Source of the DNA: CAZTDD01 sp964612675
Lineage (GTDB): Bacteria > Hinthialibacterota > Hinthialibacteria > Hinthialibacterales > JAKPRU01
Length of the DNA: 20,252 nt
Reading direction: 5' to 3'
Assembly: GCA_964612675.1 (NCBI GenBank)
Contig: CAZTDD010000121.1
Coordinates: 1 to 20,252 of the forward strand
Shown here: positions 16,910-20,252 of the stretch, piece after piece
How the letters are laid out: each line of letters opens with the position of its first letter
Position numbering within the stretch: position 1 is the stretch's first letter
Made by a program: the position numbers and the translations under genes
The notes under the pieces: model-generated
Databases searched by the model: none
Seen by the model: the letters and a program-made list of their open reading frames with translations, nothing else
What the model was told of the DNA's origin: nothing

Positions 16910-17977
16910 CTATACCGGTGTGGTCCAGGTTTCAACGCCCAGACCGTCGAATCCAAATTCAAGAATCCGGGCGCCGTTTTCTTCGAGTACTCGGCGAACG
17001 CGGTGTTCGGTTTCGGGACGACATGCGAACAAAAGACAGCCTCCGCCGCCCGCACCGCACGCTTTCCCGCCAATCGCGCCGACTTCGCCCGCCGCATCAA
17101 ACAGCCGCTCGATCTGTTCGGTCGTGATGCTCGGGTGCAGGGCTTTCTGAAGAGCCCAATTCTCCGACAAGAGTTCACCGAAACTGCGTATATCTCCCTG
17201 CAGAAGAGCGTCTTTCATTCTCTGTGCCACTTGCTTGAGACCGCGGATCGCATCCACGGTTTCCCGACGTCCTTCCGCAAAATTCTTGGACACCGAGGCG
17301 TGTACGTCGCCCGAAAGCCGCGATTCGCCCGTGTAACAGAGAACAAGGCTCCTTTCCATTTCCAGAACAATTCCATGCGGAAGATCCAATGCGGATGAAC
17401 GAACAGCGTGACCGTTGAACTCCAGAAACTGAACCGAGCCGAGGGCGCTCGAATACTGGTCTTGTTTCCCGCCACGAATGCCGAGTTCTTCTCGTTCGAT
17501 CCGGCTCGCTTCCTCGGCGAGCTGGTATTTCAACATGTGGTTGTTTTCGTACCGACACAGCGCAGCCAACAGGCACACCCCCATGGCCGCCGAGGTTCCC
17601 AGCCCGCTGCCGGGAGGTGCGGCGGACTGTGTGATAATCGAGAGTCCTCCTTCAAGCGATGAATCCTTCAGGGCCGCTTTCACCAGATCGATGTTGCCGT
17701 CATATTCGAGTTCCCGGATGCTTTTCGCTTCAACAAATCGGTCGAAGTCGCTCGAATAAATCTGTACGCCTTCTTCCGGCAGCTCACCGCGAGACCGAAG
17801 ATCGGCGCCGAGATCCGTGATGCCGGGCAGGATCGTGACGTAAGAGTAAATCGTGATCGCCGTATTGACCACAAATCCCGGTTCCTCCTGCGCGAACTCG
17901 GCCACATCCGTCCATCCCCCCGCGAAGTCGATCCGTACGGGCGCACGTGCTCGAACAGCTTCTCTGTTGGTTGACAT
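16910..17977 (-). CDS. GHMP-family sugar kinase, HddA-like
   Basis: 355 residues, cytoplasmic. The start MSTNREAV has GGAGGAG about 9 bases upstream; an in-frame ATG at 18016 lacks one. All three GHMP motifs are present: RAPVRIDFAGGWTD (11-24), the ATP-binding PPGSGLGTSAAMG (121-133), and GKACGAGGGGCLLF (304-317). The stretch ELGIRGGKQDQYSSALG (164-180) is typical of the D-glycero-alpha-D-manno-heptose 7-phosphate kinase branch and its fucokinase-like relatives. It would phosphorylate a sugar or sugar phosphate at C1 using ATP. HddA would point to activated heptose for surface glycans, but substrate choice within this branch is not readable. It is the first gene of a four-gene minus-strand block and is divergent from the DUF4254 gene, another gene type common in LPS clusters. 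Confidence 0.88.
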   Translation of the reverse strand: MSTNREAVRARAPVRIDFAGGWTDVAEFAQEEPGFVVNTAITIYSYVTILPGITDLGADLRSRGELPEEGVQIYSSDFDRFVEAKSIRELEYDGNIDLVKAALKDSSLEGGLSIITQSAAPPGSGLGTSAAMGVCLLAALCRYENNHMLKYQLAEEASRIEREELGIRGGKQDQYSSALGSVQFLEFNGHAVRSSALDLPHGIVLEMERSLVLCYTGESRLSGDVHASVSKNFAEGRRETVDAIRGLKQVAQRMKDALLQGDIRSFGELLSENWALQKALHPSITTEQIERLFDAAGEVGAIGGKACGAGGGGCLLFACRPETEHRVRRVLEENGARILEFGFDGLGVETWTTPV

Positions 17978-18115
17978 AGATCGTCTCTCCTCCACGTTTT
18001 GGATAACGACTACCATGCCACAAGAGGCTCTATTCTTCCAGCACTCGGGGCTCTTGTCTCAGGGGACAAACGACAAGAAGATGGAGCGATTTCCCGTAAG
18101 GGGGAGGAGAACCAA
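17978..18115. promoter_or_regulatory. Divergent promoter region between GHMP kinase and DUF4254 genes
   Basis: These 138 bases separate two divergent starts, each with a strong ribosome binding site at the edge (GGAGGAG on minus, GGGGGAGGAG on plus). They should hold both promoters. I could not pick a convincing -35/-10 pair. Short dyads are present, for example CAAGAG with CTCTTG and CTTGTC with GACAAG, in the middle of the gap; no function is claimed. Confidence 0.4.
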
Positions 18116-18595
18116 ATGCTAGGCGAGGCCATCGACCGGCTCATTGAGGCAAACCTGAAGCTCTGGCACCTCGAGGATGAGCGCAGAGACCCGGATTCGA
18201 GCGACCAAAACCGCTTACAGGCGGCGGACAGTGTCAGTGTCTGGAATCGAAAACGGAACGAAACGATAGACGAGATCAATCAAATTCTCTCTGAGAGCCT
18301 GGCGGTGCAGGATTCTGAGAGGTCAGAGAAGGTAGGGATAATCCTGACCGGTTCTCTCGGCGATCTGATCGACCGTCTGGCCATCGCGAAAATCCGTCAT
18401 TACCATCTGACCGAAGCCGACGCCGATAGCAGTCGACTGGATCGTGTAGCGGACGAGATCATCGACTTGAAACAACAAATCGATCAGGCCGCGCGGACGG
18501 GTGCGACGTTAGGTTCGAAGGATCGACAACGATTGTTCGGCTTTGGAAAGAACAAGAGTTACAAAAACGAAGAGACAACGGAGCAATCATCATGA
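18116..18595 (+). CDS. DUF4254 family protein with internal repeat
   Basis: 159 residues, cytoplasmic, mostly helical. The start MLGEAIDRL is set by GGGGGAGGAG 6 bases upstream; the in-frame ATG at 17999 lies in the promoter gap. It carries the DUF4254 pattern: IDRLIEANLKLWHLEDE at the N-terminus, then WNRKRNETIDEINQIL, then the characteristic GSLGDLIDRLAIAKIRHYHL (79-98). The N-terminal and central segments align with each other, with LG--IDRL--A-----HL shared. The tail is polar and looks disordered. DUF4254 proteins are often found in lipopolysaccharide clusters but have no established biochemical role that I know of. The stop overlaps the sialidase-like start by ATGA. Confidence 0.82.
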   Translation: MLGEAIDRLIEANLKLWHLEDERRDPDSSDQNRLQAADSVSVWNRKRNETIDEINQILSESLAVQDSERSEKVGIILTGSLGDLIDRLAIAKIRHYHLTEADADSSRLDRVADEIIDLKQQIDQAARTGATLGSKDRQRLFGFGKNKSYKNEETTEQSS

Positions 18596-19692
18596 AAAAG
18601 AACCTACAGATCATAGGAATCGCTGCCACTCTCCTGCTGATTCTATCTCCCGGCGGCTGGGCGCAGGGACAAGTGCAGGTCGTTTGCCCGTCCGGACCGG
18701 GAAACGCGAGAAACAGCGAAGGGGATATTGTCGAGCTGAAAGACGGACGGCTGCTCCTCGCATGGTCCAAATTCTCGGGCCGCGCGGACCACGCCAGTGC
18801 GGTAATCGCAGCGAAAATCAGCAACGATAACGGGCGCACATGGGAAGACGACTATGTGCTCCAAGAGAATGTCGGCGACCGAAATGTAATGAGCGTCTCG
18901 TTCCTACGTCTCGATAGCGGAGAAATCCTCTTTTTTTATGCCATAAAGAACAGCCTCTCCGATCTTCATTTCTACGTGCGTACAAGTACGGACGAAGCGA
19001 AGAGCTGGTCGGAACCTGTCCAGGTAACAACGATGGACGGTTACAACGTCATGAACAACGACCGCGCGATCCAGCTCAGCAACGGCCGTTTGATCGCACC
19101 GGTCGCGTATTGCAAAGCCATCGACAAGAACTACGATGATCAGAAAAGCATCTGCTACCTGTCCGACGATAAAGGCCAAACCTGGCATCGCTCCAAAGGC
19201 GAAGTGCGTTTTGAAAACGCTGCCGCAATGGAGCCGGGCGTTGTCGAGCTGAAGGACGGCCGCGTTTTCATGATCATTCGTACGGAGTTGGACCGGATCT
19301 ACAAATCGTTCAGTTCCGATCGAGGCGAGACCTGGACGAACCCGGAACCCACCGACCTGGTGGCTCCGGCCGCTCCCGCCTCCATCGCACGGATTCCCAA
19401 AACCCAAGACCTCCTCATCATCTGGAATAACAACCCGAAAGGGTCCGAAGCGGGTTGGAAGGGGCGGAATCCGCTCACCTCAGCCGTCAGTAAAGACGAA
19501 GGCAAAACCTGGACGCACGTGCGAAATATCGAAAACAAACCGGAATGCGGCTTCGGGTATACCAGCATCACGTTTGTCGATGAGCGTACGTATCTGACGT
19601 ATTACAAATGGCAACGGGGAGAGCCCAATTTCCACGGTACCGACCTGATGCTGCGAATTATTCCAGTTGAGTGGTTTTATGAACAGGAGTGA
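18592..19692 (+). CDS. Exported sialidase-like BNR-repeat protein
   Basis: 366 residues with a signal peptide (hydrophobic 5-19, cleavage near WAQG at about 22-25). Five Asp-box repeats mark a six-bladed sialidase propeller: SNDNGRTW (77-84), STDEAKSW (132-139), SDDKGQTW (191-198), SSDRGETW (241-248), SKDEGKTW (300-307). NSEGDIVELKDGRLLLAWS (41-59) and EPGVVELKDGRVFMIIRT (214-231) match the exo-sialidase-like family found in planctomycete-type genomes. I see no clear RIP motif near the N-terminus, so true sialidase activity is uncertain, and another exo-glycosidase or binding role is possible. The start overlaps the DUF4254 stop (ATGA), with GGAG upstream. The Dabb gene follows after 3 bases. 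Confidence 0.88.
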   Translation: MKKNLQIIGIAATLLLILSPGGWAQGQVQVVCPSGPGNARNSEGDIVELKDGRLLLAWSKFSGRADHASAVIAAKISNDNGRTWEDDYVLQENVGDRNVMSVSFLRLDSGEILFFYAIKNSLSDLHFYVRTSTDEAKSWSEPVQVTTMDGYNVMNNDRAIQLSNGRLIAPVAYCKAIDKNYDDQKSICYLSDDKGQTWHRSKGEVRFENAAAMEPGVVELKDGRVFMIIRTELDRIYKSFSSDRGETWTNPEPTDLVAPAAPASIARIPKTQDLLIIWNNNPKGSEAGWKGRNPLTSAVSKDEGKTWTHVRNIENKPECGFGYTSITFVDERTYLTYYKWQRGEPNFHGTDLMLRIIPVEWFYEQE

Positions 19693-19695
19693 ACC

Positions 19696-19998
19696 ATGAT
19701 CACACACATCGTCTTTTTCTGGCTGGACGAGACCGCGGATGAACAGGAACGCGAGAGTTTTCGCGACGACTGCCATTCATTGCTCGGAACGATCGAGACT
19801 GTGAAAAGCCTGCGTGTCGGCGTTCCTGCGGATACACAAGGCGATATTGTCGACAGTACGTATGACGTTGCGTTGATTGTCGATTTTGACGACCTTGCGG
19901 GGTGCGACACCTATCAGAACCACCCCAAACACACGGAGTTTGTGGAAAAACACGTCAAGTATTTCAAGAAGTGCGTTGTCTACGACGTCGAGTCATGA
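19696..19998 (+). CDS. Dabb-domain (stress-responsive A/B barrel) small protein
   Basis: 100 residues, a complete single ferredoxin-like domain. It opens with MITHIVFFWL, matching the usual MIxHIVxFxL start of the family, continues with a helix (EQERESFRDDCHSLLGTI), and ends YDVALIVDFDDLAGCDTYQNHPKHTEF then a C-terminal strand. The AGGAG in its ribosome site overlaps the end of the sialidase-like gene, so it is very probably co-transcribed. Family members dimerise into an eight-stranded barrel; some bind small carboxylic acids or polyketides, but most beside sugar genes have no known job. No signal peptide, so cytoplasmic. Confidence 0.9.
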   Translation: MITHIVFFWLDETADEQERESFRDDCHSLLGTIETVKSLRVGVPADTQGDIVDSTYDVALIVDFDDLAGCDTYQNHPKHTEFVEKHVKYFKKCVVYDVES

Positions 19999-20024
19999 AC
20001 ACATAATAGTGGCGGTCAAACGAA

Positions 20025-20151
20025 TCAACCCCCTCTGAATCTCCCCTTACAGTGGCCACGCAAGCGTGTCCCTCTTGGGGGAGAAATCGCTGCAGACACG
20101 CTCGTTTCTTTTTCCTCCCCCGAAGATCGGGGGAGGTTAGGAGGGGGTTGA
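20025..20151. repeat. 127-bp MITE-like element with perfect 11-bp terminal inverted repeats
   Basis: The ends TCAACCCCCTC (20025-20035) and GAGGGGGTTGA (20141-20151) are perfect inverted repeats, extended imperfectly inward (TGAATCTCCCC against GGGGGAGGTTAG). Inside are an 8-bp pair AGCGTGTC/GACACGCT and a strong hairpin, CCTCCCCCGA (20114-20123) with TCGGGGGAGG (20127-20136) around AGA. It has no coding capacity. It lies 27 bases past the Dabb stop, where its hairpins could also end that transcript. No target-site duplication is obvious. Confidence 0.7.
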
Positions 20152-20164
20152 GATCCGTATCCCG

Positions 20165-20209
20165 GACTTTTTGCAACAGCGTCAATCTTTGGCGGGCTCG
20201 CAAAAAGTC
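20165..20209. repeat. Hairpin built from two inverted GACTTTTTGC units
   Basis: GACTTTTTGC (20165-20174) and GCAAAAAGTC (20200-20209) are perfect 10-base inverted copies separated by 25 bases. The right unit is also part of the 58-bp repeat shared with the left end, where only one unit is present. This suggests that the right-hand array is composite. Confidence 0.65.
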
Positions 20210-20252
20210 GAAAGTTGGCATCGGAAGTTCCCTCTCCCCCCGGGAGAGGGTT
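20195..20252 (-). repeat. 58-bp palindromic interspersed repeat, right copy
   Basis: Reverse complement of 92-149 with two differences. The window ends inside or at the edge of this copy, so its full length on the right is unknown. The stretch 19999-20252 contains only repeats and no gene that I can support. Confidence 0.85.

Noticed and set aside
92..20252. Composite transposon bounded by the inverted 58-bp repeats
   Set aside because: There is no transposase or integrase in the window, and palindromic repeats of this kind are commonly scattered between genes; the flanking may be chance.
20025..20252. CRISPR array
   Set aside because: The repeats are inverted and of different kinds, without regular direct repeats and spacers.

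Overview
The window looks like chromosomal DNA from an uncultured, glycan-degrading bacterium of the Planctomycetota / Hydrogenedentota / Sumerlaeota / Lentisphaerota kind. This placement is inferred from gene content only. The content is a PQQ-type propeller protein with an embedded methyltransferase, a DUF1080 (3-keto-glycoside hydrolase) protein, a Tat-exported Gfo/Idh/MocA remnant, a large heparinase II/III-like lyase, a DUF2961 (GH172) lipoprotein, a Tat-exported FAD oxidoreductase, an SSF symporter with a tiny partner, and a BNR sialidase-like protein. There is no ribosomal or other marker gene, so the phylum is not fixed. I see 13 intact coding regions and one broken one.

Layout. The left minus-strand block, read right to left, holds the heparinase-like protein (7809-4735), the DUF1080 protein (4645-3971), an intrinsic terminator (3908-3882), a Gfo/Idh/MocA pseudogene that keeps only its two ends (3835-3595), and the propeller-methyltransferase-propeller protein (3480-229). 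Divergent from it is a plus-strand block: GH172 lipoprotein (7985-9091), sodium:solute symporter (9124-10701) and a 51-residue membrane protein (10714-10869). The next minus-strand block, also read right to left, holds an HddA-like GHMP sugar kinase (17977-16910), an FAD oxidoreductase (16891-14228), a GT-C-like polytopic membrane protein (14194-12854) and a histidine kinase (12857-10881, ATGA overlap). Divergent from that is a plus-strand set of DUF4254 protein, sialidase-like protein and Dabb-domain protein (18116-19998), with overlapping or nearly overlapping ends.

How the genes fit together (inference). Exported lyase, GH172, sialidase-like and DUF1080 proteins would cut complex glycans outside the cytoplasm. 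The symporter would take up released sugars or sugar acids, and oxidoreductases and the GHMP kinase would process them. The GHMP kinase/DUF4254 pair and the GT-C-like protein point instead to surface glycan (LPS-type) synthesis. The Gfo/Idh/MocA enzyme expected to make the 3-keto substrate for DUF1080 chemistry is deleted here.

Both window ends carry the same 58-bp palindromic repeat in opposite orientation. The right end adds a 127-bp MITE-like element and a further hairpin. The window stops inside the right-hand repeat, as a contig broken at a repeat would.
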